A DNA stretch of 22,234 nt from Pseudomonadota bacterium. Lineage in GTDB: Bacteria; Desulfobacterota; Desulfovibrionia; Desulfovibrionales; Desulfovibrionaceae. Each line of letters starts with the position of its first letter. Positions within the stretch are counted from its first letter, which is position 1. The stretch spans positions 1-22,234 of the forward strand of contig JAEZYD010000057.1 in assembly GCA_023419375.1 (NCBI GenBank), given 5' to 3'. Below are positions 7,279 to 15,208 of the stretch, one piece after another. The position numbers and the translations under genes were made by a program. The notes beneath the pieces were generated by a model. That model did not search any database. It saw only the letters and a program-made list of their open reading frames with translations, and was not told the origin of the DNA.

Positions 7279-7863
7279 TTAACCAAAAACATTATGCTCG
7301 CGCAGCGTGTTACAGGCAATAGCCAGCAGGGTCAGACCGCCCAGTAGCTCTGCCCATCCGTTGACCGCGCAGAGGTTGGCCAGCGCCTTGCCCATATACA
7401 CGCCCACAGCGGTAATAACCGCGCAGACCACACCGATCATCAGGGCCGGGCTCCAGACAGAAGTTCCCAGAATGGCAAAAGAAAGGCCCACGGCCAGGGC
7501 ATCAATGCTTGTGGCAACGCTCAGCACCAGCAGGTTACGCCCCGCAGTGGGATCCACCGAAGGACGCGGACAGGAGGAACTCGCCCGCAGGGCCGAAAAG
7601 CCCGAAAACACCATCTTGCCGCCTATCCAGCCCAGCAGGGCAAAGGCGATCCAGTGATCCCACGCTTCCATATAAGAACGCACGGTAATGCCCAGATACC
7701 ACCCCACCACCGGCATGGCGAACTGAAAAAAACCGAATGCCGCGGAAAGCCGGAAGTAATGGCGCGCCTGCGGCACGCGCAGGGCGCAGCCAGAAGCCAG
7801 GGCAACGGCAAAAGCATCCATGGAAAGGGCAACGGCCAGGAGCAGAACAGCAAAAAACGACAT
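7279..7863 (-). CDS. mntP: Manganese efflux pump MntP
   Basis: A 194-residue inner-membrane protein of the MntP (YebN, DUF204) family, which exports excess Mn(II). It has six hydrophobic segments arranged as two related halves. Each half carries the conserved Asp-Ala motif: SMDAFAVAL (14-22) and SIDALAVGL in the second half. Length fits the E. coli protein (188). ATG 7863 is preceded by GGGG at 5 nt. A long in-frame extension to 8103 crosses the divergent promoter region and is not real. In many bacteria mntP is controlled by a yybP-ykoY Mn riboswitch; I could not find one in the roughly 50-nt leader. Confidence 0.93.
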   Translation of the reverse strand: MSFFAVLLLAVALSMDAFAVALASGCALRVPQARHYFRLSAAFGFFQFAMPVVGWYLGITVRSYMEAWDHWIAFALLGWIGGKMVFSGFSALRASSSCPRPSVDPTAGRNLLVLSVATSIDALAVGLSFAILGTSVWSPALMIGVVCAVITAVGVYMGKALANLCAVNGWAELLGGLTLLAIACNTLREHNVFG

Positions 7864-7920
7864 AAAAACCCCATGCTGCGGTGCGCAATGACCGCCCAAA
7901 TTGATTGCAGAGTGGCGTGA

Positions 7921-7949
7921 ACTATAGGGCAAGGGCCGCTCAGGAGCAA
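7921..7949 (-). promoter_or_regulatory. mntP promoter
   Basis: On the minus strand TTGCTC (7949-7944), a 17-nt spacer and TATAGT (7926-7921). It points at mntP, with a predicted leader of about 50 nt, and lies in the short divergent region shared with the plus-strand gene at 8000. Confidence 0.6.
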
Positions 7950-7999
7950 GAGAGGTCTTTCGCTTGCGGCTGACACGGCCTCGGGATACAAGGCTGGGT

Positions 8000-8941
8000 A
8001 TGCAAACTATTCCTTCTTGGCTTTTCTGCTGGCAATGGATTGCCGCTGTTCTGACTCTGGGCGCAAGCGCCGCTTCGGCCATGCCCGTTATTATCGCTCT
8101 CACCCTCGCTACCGGCAGACGCGGACAGGCCAGGCTCAGCGCCTATGGCGCGCGCACCCTCGCCCGCTGCGCTGCGGGGCTGGCTGTTCTTGGCCCATTG
8201 CTGGCCGCAGGCAGCGTTCTTGCCCTGCTGGCAAGCGTGCGCAGCACGGAACACATGTTTGAAGGCATATCATTGTGGATGCCCGCCATGCTGCCCTACA
8301 CAACGGCGGTTGCCGCATGGCTGGCCGGCATAATCTGCCTGCTGCTGTATCTTGCCGCAGACCGCGCGGCCCCCGTGCCGCAAGCTGCCCAGGATTACTG
8401 GCAACCGGGGCAGATCGGCCTGCGTGTTGGCCTTGCGCTGCTGGCGGCCCTCTGTTTTTTTGCCGCGCAGGCTCTGCCCAACTGGCCCTTTTCCGGCCTG
8501 CCGCAAGGGCTGAGCATGGGGGATGTGGCTCTGGCCGTGCTTCCCAACACCCTGCACGACTACTTTACCGCATTGGCCCCAGCGGGCAGCGTTGCGCTGA
8601 TTATACTTTCCCTTGTGGCCCGCAACCGCGGAGCCGCATTCACGCTGGCGGACGAGCAGCGCGCTGCCCGCTGGTGCGCCCTGTGGGCCATGGTGGGCTT
8701 TATCCCCCGCTGCATTGACCGCTGGGGGCTTGTGATCGGCTTTTCCCTGCGCCAGGGCCCCTTGCCGCAAGGCCTGCCGGAACAGGCAATGGGCCTTGTG
8801 CCCATGACCCTCGCCATTGCCTGCTGGGTTGCCCTGTTTGTTCTGCGCGCTCCCCGCAAATTCTACTGGCTCAATGTTCTTGGGCTTCTGCTGCTTGTGC
8901 TGGGCGCGAGCTTTCCGTTCCTTTTGGCGCTCGGACGCTGA
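8000..8941 (+). CDS. Polytopic membrane protein of unknown function
   Basis: A 313-residue protein I do not recognise. It has about seven to eight hydrophobic segments, beginning at residues 5-30 and ending with LNVLGLLLLVLGASFPFLLALG at the C-terminus. The loops are short and no catalytic motif is evident. ATG 8000 has AAGG at 6 nt; a TTG at 7964 in frame is less likely. It is transcribed divergently from mntP and is followed after 78 bp by a secreted-protein gene, so the two may form a small envelope operon. Codon use and GC content match the neighbouring core genes, so it looks resident. No function is proposed. Confidence 0.8.
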   Translation: MQTIPSWLFCWQWIAAVLTLGASAASAMPVIIALTLATGRRGQARLSAYGARTLARCAAGLAVLGPLLAAGSVLALLASVRSTEHMFEGISLWMPAMLPYTTAVAAWLAGIICLLLYLAADRAAPVPQAAQDYWQPGQIGLRVGLALLAALCFFAAQALPNWPFSGLPQGLSMGDVALAVLPNTLHDYFTALAPAGSVALIILSLVARNRGAAFTLADEQRAARWCALWAMVGFIPRCIDRWGLVIGFSLRQGPLPQGLPEQAMGLVPMTLAIACWVALFVLRAPRKFYWLNVLGLLLLVLGASFPFLLALGR

Positions 8942-9019
8942 CGCTTGCCCCGTAAACGGGCAGCGCGTATACCTAACTGCACATACGGATTTGATTTTTC
9001 CGCAACCCGGAGGTTCCCC

Positions 9020-9520
9020 ATGCGGACTTTGTTTTTTCTGTCCCTTCTCATGCTCTGCCTGACTGTCACAGCCCAGGCTGAACCGCGCTCGTTTACGCTT
9101 TTCAGTGCCGACCTGCCCCAGGGCTGGGACGGCGAGGAAAAAATGGGCTTCAAGTCGGGCAATCCCGATGAATGCATGCTGATTCTGGGCCTTTCCAACG
9201 AAAAGAAAGACGACTACGCCGCGCTCATCAGCATTTTTGTTCTGCCCAATACGCAGAATGACGACAGCGCCTCCCTTGCCAACAAGCTGGCTCCCCTTCA
9301 GGCCAATGCCTCCCAGCCCCGCCCGCAGGGGCCGTTCTGGACGTTTAACGGCGAACTGCGCAGCCAGGCCTTTCCCGCCCCCGGCGTGACCAAGGTCAAC
9401 GCCACGGCAGACAAGGTCATTATTGCCATTGTTCAGGATCCTGACCAGCGCGGAGCCGAGGCTGTTTTTGCCAGCCTCAAGGGCCTCACCCCCGAAATGC
9501 GCAAGCTGCTCGGCCAGTAA
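9020..9520 (+). CDS. Secreted or periplasmic protein of unknown function
   Basis: A 166-residue protein with a clear signal peptide: positive N-terminus, hydrophobic core LFFLSLLMLCLTVTA and cleavage after AQA, giving a mature start near residue 20. The mature part begins EPRSFTLFSADLPQGWDG and has the alternating strand pattern of a small beta-rich domain, but I recognise no family. ATG 9020 has a strong GGAGG at 6 nt, better than any start in the 25 codons upstream. It lies 78 bp after the membrane protein gene and ends before the long bidirectional terminator at 9565. The pairing suggests both act at the envelope. Confidence 0.85.
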   Translation: MRTLFFLSLLMLCLTVTAQAEPRSFTLFSADLPQGWDGEEKMGFKSGNPDECMLILGLSNEKKDDYAALISIFVLPNTQNDDSASLANKLAPLQANASQPRPQGPFWTFNGELRSQAFPAPGVTKVNATADKVIIAIVQDPDQRGAEAVFASLKGLTPEMRKLLGQ

Positions 9521-9564
9521 ACAGACTCTGCACATAGTTGACGCGGCTTTGCTCAGCAGGCCGT

Positions 9565-9612
9565 AATGTAAAACACCGGCTGTCCTTTGCAGGGCAGCCG
9601 GTGTTTTACATT
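9565..9612. terminator. Long bidirectional terminator between convergent genes
   Basis: AATGTAAAACACCGGCTG (9565-9582) is perfectly complementary to 9595-9612. The stem extends to 21 bp with one wobble pair and a 6-nt loop. A and T tracts within the stem ends give U-rich exits in both directions. It serves the plus-strand gene ending at 9520 and ilvA ending at 9632. Confidence 0.85.
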
Positions 9613-9631
9613 TATTCAGCTTCAGACCGGG

Positions 9632-11167
9632 CTATTCGTGCCAGCCCAGAAACATCTTGTAGGCATCGTTGTTGGATTCTTCCACATGCGGGTAGCCCAT
9701 GGCTTCAACACGCTTGAGAAAATCCTCAAAGGCTTCCTTCTTTTCATCGGGCGCTTCAAATCCCACAAGCACGCGGCCAAAATCCGCGCCGTGATAGCGG
9801 TACTGGAACAGCGAAATGCTGAAATCCACGCGCATGGCGTCCATAAAATTCAGCAGCGCGCCGGGGCGTTCGGGGAAGGTGAAGCGCAGCAAACGTTCGT
9901 GCAGAATCTGGGGCGCATTGCCGCCCACAAGATGCCGCACATGCACCTTGGCCAGTTCATTATCCGTGAGGTCAATGGCTTCAAAACCCTTGCCGCGCAG
10001 TTCCTTCAGCACCTGGGCCACATCATCGCGCCCGTTGATCTTGATGCCCACCAGCACCCTGGCCTTTACCGGGTCTGAATACCGGGTGCAGAGTTCCGTG
10101 ATGTTGCGGCTGCCAAAAGAGGCGCACAACTGCCGGAAGCTGCCCACGGTTTCAGGGATGGTCACTGCCAGCAGGGCTTCACGCTGAGCGCCTATTTCCG
10201 CGCGGTCAACCACGTGGCTCAGGCGGTCAAAGTTCATGTTCGCGCCGCTCACAATGGCTACCAGAGTGGCATCATGCAGATCACCCGCCTTGGCATAGGC
10301 CCGCAGGCCAGCCAGAGCGAGCGCGCCCGCAGGCTCGGTCACCACGCGGGTGTCTTCAAAAATATCCTTGATAGCGCCGCAGATGGCGTCCGTTTCAACA
10401 GTGATGATGTCGTCAAGCAGGTCGCGGCACAGAACAAAGGTTTCTTCACCCACCAGCTTGACGGCCACGCCGTCGGCAAACAGGCCCACATCGTGCAGTT
10501 CCACCCGCTGCCCGGCCATGACGGAACGCCGCATGGCGTCGGAATCCACAGGCTCCACGCCGATGACGCGGATTTCAGGCCGCAGGTTTTTGATATAGGC
10601 GGCAACGCCCGACGCAAGGCCGCCCCCGCCGATGGGGACAAACACGGCGTGGATGTCGCCGGGGTGCTGGCGCAGGATTTCCATGCCGATGGTACCCTGG
10701 CCCGCGATAACGTCAGGGTCGTCAAAGGGCGGAATATACACGCAGCCTGTTTCCTGAATCAGGTCAAGCGTGTGCTTCCAGGCATCGCTGAAAGACTCTC
10801 CGGAAAGCACAACCTGACCACCCAGCCGCTTCACAGCCTCGACCTTGATGGCGGGCGTGGTCACGGGCATGACGATGGTAGCCTCGCAGCCCAGCTTGCG
10901 CGCGCCAAGGGCAACGCCCTGAGCATGATTGCCAGCCGAGGCGGTAATAATGCCCCTGCGCAGTTCTTCATTGGTAAGGTGCGCCATCTTGTTGTAGGCG
11001 CCTCTAATCTTGAAGGAAAAAACAGGCTGGAGGTCTTCGCGCTTGAGCAAAATATTATTGCCGGTGCGGCGCGAAAGACTGACCGCCTCGTCCAGAGGGG
11101 TTTCTACCGCCACGTCGTACACGCGGCTCAAAAGGATACGGTTCAGGTATTCGCTGTGCTTGTCCAT
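9632..11167 (-). CDS. ilvA: Threonine ammonia-lyase, biosynthetic
   Basis: A 511-residue PLP enzyme that deaminates threonine to 2-oxobutanoate, the first step of isoleucine synthesis. The N-terminal catalytic domain has the PLP lysine K53 in SFKIRGAYNK, SAGNHAQG (77-84) and the phosphate-binding PIGGGGLASG (178-187). The C-terminal region (about 330-511) holds two ACT-like regulatory domains, so this is the long isoleucine-inhibited form (E. coli IlvA is 514). ATG 11167 is preceded by AAGGA at 7 nt. Its own promoter lies at 11238-11266. It is monocistronic and flanked by a convergent terminator and a divergent gene. No leader peptide or attenuator was seen in the roughly 64-nt leader. Confidence 0.95.
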   Translation of the reverse strand: MDKHSEYLNRILLSRVYDVAVETPLDEAVSLSRRTGNNILLKREDLQPVFSFKIRGAYNKMAHLTNEELRRGIITASAGNHAQGVALGARKLGCEATIVMPVTTPAIKVEAVKRLGGQVVLSGESFSDAWKHTLDLIQETGCVYIPPFDDPDVIAGQGTIGMEILRQHPGDIHAVFVPIGGGGLASGVAAYIKNLRPEIRVIGVEPVDSDAMRRSVMAGQRVELHDVGLFADGVAVKLVGEETFVLCRDLLDDIITVETDAICGAIKDIFEDTRVVTEPAGALALAGLRAYAKAGDLHDATLVAIVSGANMNFDRLSHVVDRAEIGAQREALLAVTIPETVGSFRQLCASFGSRNITELCTRYSDPVKARVLVGIKINGRDDVAQVLKELRGKGFEAIDLTDNELAKVHVRHLVGGNAPQILHERLLRFTFPERPGALLNFMDAMRVDFSISLFQYRYHGADFGRVLVGFEAPDEKKEAFEDFLKRVEAMGYPHVEESNNDAYKMFLGWHE

Positions 11168-11237
11168 GAAAATGTCCTTGCGGGGCTTCGCGCATGGCCG
11201 CCCTTGCGGTCGAAAAACGCATTTTGTGAGGCCAATC

Positions 11238-11266
11238 TTTATATACCTGCAAGAAATGCTTCTCAA
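11238..11266 (-). promoter_or_regulatory. ilvA promoter
   Basis: On the minus strand TTGAGA (11266-11261), a 17-nt spacer and TATAAA (11243-11238). Both boxes match the sigma70 consensus at five of six bases. Confidence 0.7.
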
Positions 11267-11377
11267 GTGCTTACTTTTTAAAATTCGCGCTGCCTTGTGG
11301 GCTGAAATCCTGTTTCTGCCGTATTTTTTTCACGCGGCAGGGCACATCGGCCCAGGCTTTGCCCCTTGTTGCGTATC

Positions 11378-11406
11378 TGTACAGCCACAGCCCGTTGCGC
11401 TATGAT
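11378..11406 (+). promoter_or_regulatory. Promoter for the methyltransferase gene, possibly giving a leaderless mRNA
   Basis: TGTACA (11378-11383), a 17-nt spacer and TATGAT (11401-11406). Only 6 nt separate the -10 box from the ATG at 11413, so transcription should start at or next to the start codon. Confidence 0.5.
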
Positions 11407-11412
11407 TGGGAA

Positions 11413-12123
11413 ATGACCGAACCGACTTCCGAATTTTCCCAGTCTGAAACGCATGGCCTGACAGAATACACGCCGCACATTTCAGTGCGCGCCGCAGGCC
11501 GCCTGTGGCGGCTCACCCGGGCCGCCGACCTTGAGCAGCTATGGGACGCCATGACGGCCTCGCCCGATGATTTTGACGATGAGCGGCTGCCCTACTGGAC
11601 GGAACTCTGGCCTTCAAGCGTTGCCCTGGCAGGCTGGCTTGCGCAACAACAGCACTGCATTGCCGGGCAGACCTGCCTGGATATAGGTTGCGGGCTGGGC
11701 CTCACCGCCATGGTGGGCCAATGGCTTGGCGCAAAAATGACTGCCATGGACTACGAGGAAGCCGCCCTGCACTTTGCGGCCCGCAACGCTGATATCAATG
11801 AAGTGCCGCAACCGCTGTGGACAGTCATGGACTGGCGGCGGCCCGCCGTGCGGTCGCAGAGCATGCACCGCATATGGGGCGGCGACATCATGTATGAAAA
11901 ACGTTTTGTGGCTCCGGTGCTGCGCTTTCTTGACCATGCCCTTGCCCCTGATGGCGCGGCATGGGTGGCGGAGCCGGGCCGCACAGTGTACGATGCTTTT
12001 CTGCACGCGCTGCAAAACGGCGGATGGCAAGGCAGACGGGTGTATCATGAAACAGTGGATCCCCTTTACGCCCAGCCCGTGCCCGTTACCGTACATGTCT
12101 GGGAAATCAGCCGCCGGGCCTGA
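11413..12123 (+). CDS. Class I SAM-dependent methyltransferase, Methyltransf_16-like
   Basis: A 236-residue Rossmann-fold methyltransferase. Motif I is CLDIGCGLGLTAM (88-100), followed by the acidic post-I segment AMDYEEAAL. Upstream lies LPYWTELWPSSVALAGWL (59-76), typical of the Methyltransf_16 family, which includes protein-lysine methyltransferases. In bacteria the relatives are mostly unassigned, and ETFB-lysine methylation is one possibility. ATG 11413 has no clear ribosome site but lies exactly +7 from a -10 box. An in-frame TTG at 11359 would be an 18-codon extension and is less likely. It precedes nikR by 57 bp on the same strand with no terminator, so the two may be co-transcribed. 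Confidence 0.82.
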   Translation: MTEPTSEFSQSETHGLTEYTPHISVRAAGRLWRLTRAADLEQLWDAMTASPDDFDDERLPYWTELWPSSVALAGWLAQQQHCIAGQTCLDIGCGLGLTAMVGQWLGAKMTAMDYEEAALHFAARNADINEVPQPLWTVMDWRRPAVRSQSMHRIWGGDIMYEKRFVAPVLRFLDHALAPDGAAWVAEPGRTVYDAFLHALQNGGWQGRRVYHETVDPLYAQPVPVTVHVWEISRRA

Positions 12124-12180
12124 GTCCGGCGCGTTCTTCAACCACAGCAATCAGCCCTTATGGGCCATACGGGAAATACC

Positions 12181-12597
12181 ATGGGAAATCTGGCTCGCTT
12201 CGGCGTTTCTTTGGATGAAGATCTGCTGGAACCTTTTGACCAGCTCTGCAAACGCAAAAGCTATCCCAACCGCTCTGAAGCCATACGCGACCTTATCCGC
12301 AAGGCGCTGGTTGAAGAACGCTGGAGCAACGATGCCTCCGGCGCGGGTACGCTCACCCTGGTATATGACCACCACAAAAACGATCTGGCCCGTCGGCTCA
12401 TGACTATCCAGCACGACGACCACGATCTTATTGTCACCACGCTTCACGTGCATCTGGATCACTATAACTGCCTTGAGGTGCTGGTGCTCAAGGGCGAGCC
12501 CAAGCGTTTGCGCGCCCTTGCCGACAAACTGATCTCCTGCCGCGGCGTCAAGCACGGCACTTTTACCGCCACTACTACAGGACAGGATCTGGCATAA
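12181..12597 (+). CDS. nikR: Nickel-responsive transcriptional regulator NikR
   Basis: A 138-residue NikR. The N-terminal ribbon-helix-helix DNA-binding domain (MGNLARFGVSLDEDLLEPFD..., residues 1-48) is followed by an ACT-like nickel-binding domain. The square-planar Ni ligands are all present with family spacing: H78, H89, H91 and C97 (E. coli H76, H87, H89, C95). It represses nickel uptake genes when Ni is ample. ATG 12181 is preferred over 12160 because it begins at the conserved RHH strand and has GGGA upstream. Its stop overlaps the folE2 start by one base (TAATG), so the two are translationally coupled. No NikR palindrome was recognised in the upstream 57 bp. Confidence 0.93.
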   Translation: MGNLARFGVSLDEDLLEPFDQLCKRKSYPNRSEAIRDLIRKALVEERWSNDASGAGTLTLVYDHHKNDLARRLMTIQHDDHDLIVTTLHVHLDHYNCLEVLVLKGEPKRLRALADKLISCRGVKHGTFTATTTGQDLA

Positions 12598-13376
12598 TGG
12601 AAGACGTACAGAGCCACGCCCCGCAGGTTGCCCTGAATATTGACCGCGTGGGTGTTCGCGAGCTGAAGCTGCCCCTGCTGGTGCGCGACCGCTGCCAGGG
12701 TACGCAACAGACCGTGGCTACCGTAGACCTTGGGGTGGACTTGCCTTCATCCTTTAAGGGTACCCACATGAGCCGCTTTGTTGAGGCTCTGGAACAATGG
12801 AACGATGAGATCAGCTATCAGTCCGTGCGGCGGCTGCTGGTCAATATCAAGGAACGGCTCGGCGCGCGGCGGGCCTATGCCCGGTTCTGCTTTCCCTATT
12901 TTATTGTCAAAAAGGCCCCTGCCTCGGGTAGCCCGGCCACGGTTGCCTACGAATGCCGCCTCACAGGCGAGCTGGACGACAAGGGCCAGTCGTTTGTTCT
13001 TGAAACCGATGTTCCGGTCATGACTGTCTGCCCCTGCTCCAAGGCCATCAGCCGCGAGGGCGCGCACAGCCAGCGGGCCATGGTGCGCATGCGTTTGCGC
13101 ATGCGGGCTTTTTCATGGCTTGAAGATTTCATCGACATTGCCGAAGCATCCGGATCTTCCGCCGTCTATACCCTGCTCAAGCGCGAGGATGAAAAGTTCG
13201 TCACAGAAAGCGCCTTTGCCAGCCCCACCTTTGTGGAAGACGTGGTGCGCAATGTGGCGCAAAAACTCACGGCCCACGGGCAGGTGGAGTGGTTCAGTGT
13301 TGAGGTGGAGAGCATGGAATCCATCCACAACCACAATGCCTTTGCCCGCATTGAACGCGATCTCTCCGTTCGCTGA
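12597..13376 (+). CDS. folE2: GTP cyclohydrolase IB, FolE2
   Basis: A 259-residue enzyme of the FolE2/MptA family that converts GTP to 7,8-dihydroneopterin triphosphate, the entry to folate and queuosine-type pathways. The active-site cysteine is C147 in TVCPCSKAIS (143-152), followed by GAHSQR (155-160), matching the family. FolE2 is a metal-flexible alternative to zinc-dependent FolE. In several bacteria it is induced under zinc limitation. Here it is coupled directly to nikR, which hints at metal-linked control. Length and motifs are complete. The coupled start leaves no separate ribosome site other than within the nikR end. Confidence 0.95.
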   Translation: MEDVQSHAPQVALNIDRVGVRELKLPLLVRDRCQGTQQTVATVDLGVDLPSSFKGTHMSRFVEALEQWNDEISYQSVRRLLVNIKERLGARRAYARFCFPYFIVKKAPASGSPATVAYECRLTGELDDKGQSFVLETDVPVMTVCPCSKAISREGAHSQRAMVRMRLRMRAFSWLEDFIDIAEASGSSAVYTLLKREDEKFVTESAFASPTFVEDVVRNVAQKLTAHGQVEWFSVEVESMESIHNHNAFARIERDLSVR

Positions 13377-13536
13377 CATGCCGTGCCGACGCAGCATGCT
13401 CTGAGTATGCGGTAATATTCTGAAAATCTGCCTCGCCCCTTGACTGCGAGAACCCGTAATCACCCGCCAGGCGGGCCAAAAAAAAGTTTTTGTATTCGGG
13501 TAATACTTGTGCTAGTTAAGCCGTAAGGTGTGAATG

Positions 13537-13932
13537 ATGAGTAGCAGTAGCCTACAGATCGGCGCATCAGCCTTGAATGCCTTTTCGTGGGGCACGGCTG
13601 TTACAGCGCATAATGTAGCCAACGTCAGTACGGCTGGTTTTGAGCCGCGCCGTGCCGTCTACTCCAGCAATGCCAACGATCAGGGCGTCAGTTTTGAGGC
13701 CGCGCTGAAAGACGCGGGATCAAAAGTCGGCCCCAGCTCGGACTGGAATGCCGCCAACGCCGTTCTTGATGTCACTTCCGGTATTCCCCTGGAAGCATCC
13801 GCACCCAGCGGTACGGATCTTGCGCGGGAATTCACTCAGATGATCTCCACCCAGCACGCCTATGAGGCGAACGCGCAAGTAGTGCGCACCAGTGATACCA
13901 TGCTGGGTACGCTTTTAGACATCAAGGCTTGA
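13537..13932 (+). CDS. Short flagellar basal-body rod-like protein
   Basis: A 131-residue protein with both ends of a flagellar rod/hook protein and almost nothing between. The N-terminal Flg_bb_rod helix is ALNAFSWGTAVTAHNVANVS followed by TAGFEPRR. The C-terminal Flg_bbr_C helix is DLAREFTQMISTQHAYEANA followed by VVRTSDTMLGTLLDIK. It most resembles FlgC-type rod subunits in size (about 135-145) but is not in a flagellar operon here. ATG 13537 has AAGGTG at better spacing than the adjacent ATG at 13534. A weak TTGTAT-N17-TAGTTA promoter lies just upstream. It has its own terminator (13945-13969), so it is probably a single-gene unit. A role in rod assembly is inferred from the domains only. 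Confidence 0.85.
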   Translation: MSSSSLQIGASALNAFSWGTAVTAHNVANVSTAGFEPRRAVYSSNANDQGVSFEAALKDAGSKVGPSSDWNAANAVLDVTSGIPLEASAPSGTDLAREFTQMISTQHAYEANAQVVRTSDTMLGTLLDIKA

Positions 13933-13944
13933 CCAACTACAGAC

Positions 13945-13969
13945 AAACGGGTTTATTCCCGTTTTTTTT
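13945..13969 (+). terminator. Intrinsic terminator after the rod-like gene
   Basis: ACGGG (13947-13951), loop TTTATT, CCCGT (13958-13962) and a run of eight T. Confidence 0.85.
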
Positions 13970-14019
13970 GCGTGACCCGCCGTTGCCTTGTGCTGCGGCG
14001 CAACCCACACGGAGTGCCG

Positions 14020-15198
14020 ATGGGTAGATGCCTGAAACTGTGTGCGCTGACTCTGGCTTGCGCCATGACCTTTGGCTGCGCAGTAAAAAACAACCAGCGT
14101 GGTGACTACAGCACACAAGCGGAACAGCGTTTTCGCCGTTCTTATGAAGCTGCTTTTGACAACAACGAGCAGCAGGGCAGCCAGCAGCTTTTGCGCAAGG
14201 CACGGTCTGCCATTGGCACCCCATATGTTCCCGGCGGCATGTCGCCGGGCGGATTTGACTGCTCGGGATTTGTCTGCTGGGCATACAAAAGCGTTGGCGT
14301 GAGCCTGCCGCGCACCGCCCGTGAACAGTCCGTTGTGGGTAAGCGCATCAATAATGTGGAAGAGATGCAGGTTGGCGATATTGTCGCCTTCCGCCATCCC
14401 CGCCGGGGCTATCACACCGGCATTTATGTGGGCGACGGCAAGTTCATCCACAGCCCCCACCGCCGCACCACAGTGCGCATCAATTCTTTGGACGACCCCT
14501 ATTTCAAGGGCACATTCCTCGGCGCCCGGCGCGTCAAGATGGACGGCACCGAAAATCTTGTGGCCGAAGCCCAGACCCGCCTGACCGACTACGCGGAAGA
14601 AAAGGCCGTGCGCGATATTTATCGCAGCCACAAGCCCTCCTCCCGCACCAGCGTTGCCAGCAACGACGACCACAAAAAGAGCAGCAAGGATCGCGGCAAG
14701 GAAAAAGACAAAGACCGCTCCAAGGATAAAAATCCGTCCAAATCGCGCGAGCAGTTTGTGGAAGTGGCCAGTCTGGACAAAAAGCACTCCACCCGCAAAA
14801 TCGAGGTGGAAAAGGCCGACAAGTCGTCCTCCAAATCTTCAAGCAAGGCCTCTGTCAAGGAAGACAAGTCGGACAAGAAGAGCAGCGCCTCTTCGTCCAA
14901 ATCCGGTTCTTCCCGGGCTGAAGCTGAGAAGTCCGATCGTAAGAGCGAGGCCCGCAAATCTGACGCCCCCAAGGCTGAAGCGCGCAAGACCGAAAGCCGC
15001 AAGCCGGAAGCCGCCAAGAGCGACAGCAAGTCTGGCTCTTCCAAGTCCAGCGCCTCCAAGGGCGAATCGACCAAGCACGAGTCTGCCAAGTCTGAATCCG
15101 GCAAGAAGGACAAGAGCGACGGCAAGATGGCTTCTTCCAAGTCTGACGATGGCAAAAGCAAAAAAACTCCCGCCAAAAACCGGGATCAGAATTCATAG
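14020..15198 (+). CDS. NlpC/P60 cell-wall hydrolase, probable lipoprotein, with a Lys/Ser-rich tail
   Basis: A 392-residue exported protein. The start MGRCLKLCALTLACAMTFGC gives a hydrophobic signal with a probable lipidated C20, although the lipobox (TFGC) is not ideal. The NlpC/P60 domain (about 58-175) has the catalytic Cys C81 in GGFDCSGFVCWAYK, H132 in GYHTGIYVGDG and a third polar residue at H144 (FIHSP). The family cleaves peptidoglycan stem peptides (gamma-D-Glu to meso-DAP). From about residue 205 to the end the sequence is low-complexity, dominated by Lys, Ser, Asp, Glu and Ala, and probably disordered. Such a charged tail could bind cell wall or anionic polymers. ATG 14020 has GGAG at 6 nt. 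The rhodanese gene follows after 10 bp. Confidence 0.9.
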   Translation: MGRCLKLCALTLACAMTFGCAVKNNQRGDYSTQAEQRFRRSYEAAFDNNEQQGSQQLLRKARSAIGTPYVPGGMSPGGFDCSGFVCWAYKSVGVSLPRTAREQSVVGKRINNVEEMQVGDIVAFRHPRRGYHTGIYVGDGKFIHSPHRRTTVRINSLDDPYFKGTFLGARRVKMDGTENLVAEAQTRLTDYAEEKAVRDIYRSHKPSSRTSVASNDDHKKSSKDRGKEKDKDRSKDKNPSKSREQFVEVASLDKKHSTRKIEVEKADKSSSKSSSKASVKEDKSDKKSSASSSKSGSSRAEAEKSDRKSEARKSDAPKAEARKTESRKPEAAKSDSKSGSSKSSASKGESTKHESAKSESGKKDKSDGKMASSKSDDGKSKKTPAKNRDQNS

Positions 15199-15208
15199 GA
15201 CATAATTA

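Noticed and set aside
7864..7920. yybP-ykoY manganese riboswitch before mntP
   Set aside because: The leader is only about 50 nt and lacks the conserved loop sequences, so no riboswitch is supported.
8270..9535. Minus-strand open frame of 421 codons
   Set aside because: It crosses two plus-strand genes that have good ribosome sites, one with a clear signal peptide.
10214..11281. Plus-strand open frame of 355 codons
   Set aside because: It is antisense to ilvA, whose catalytic motifs are intact.
13470..13495. Terminator after folE2 (CCCGCC-A-GGCGGG)
   Set aside because: The stem is followed by an A run on the plus strand, not T, so it is not a canonical terminator in the direction of folE2.
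14619..15176. Minus-strand Leu/Ser-rich open frame
   Set aside because: It is the antisense of the Lys/Ser-rich tail of the NlpC/P60 protein; apparent membrane character is an artefact of that composition.
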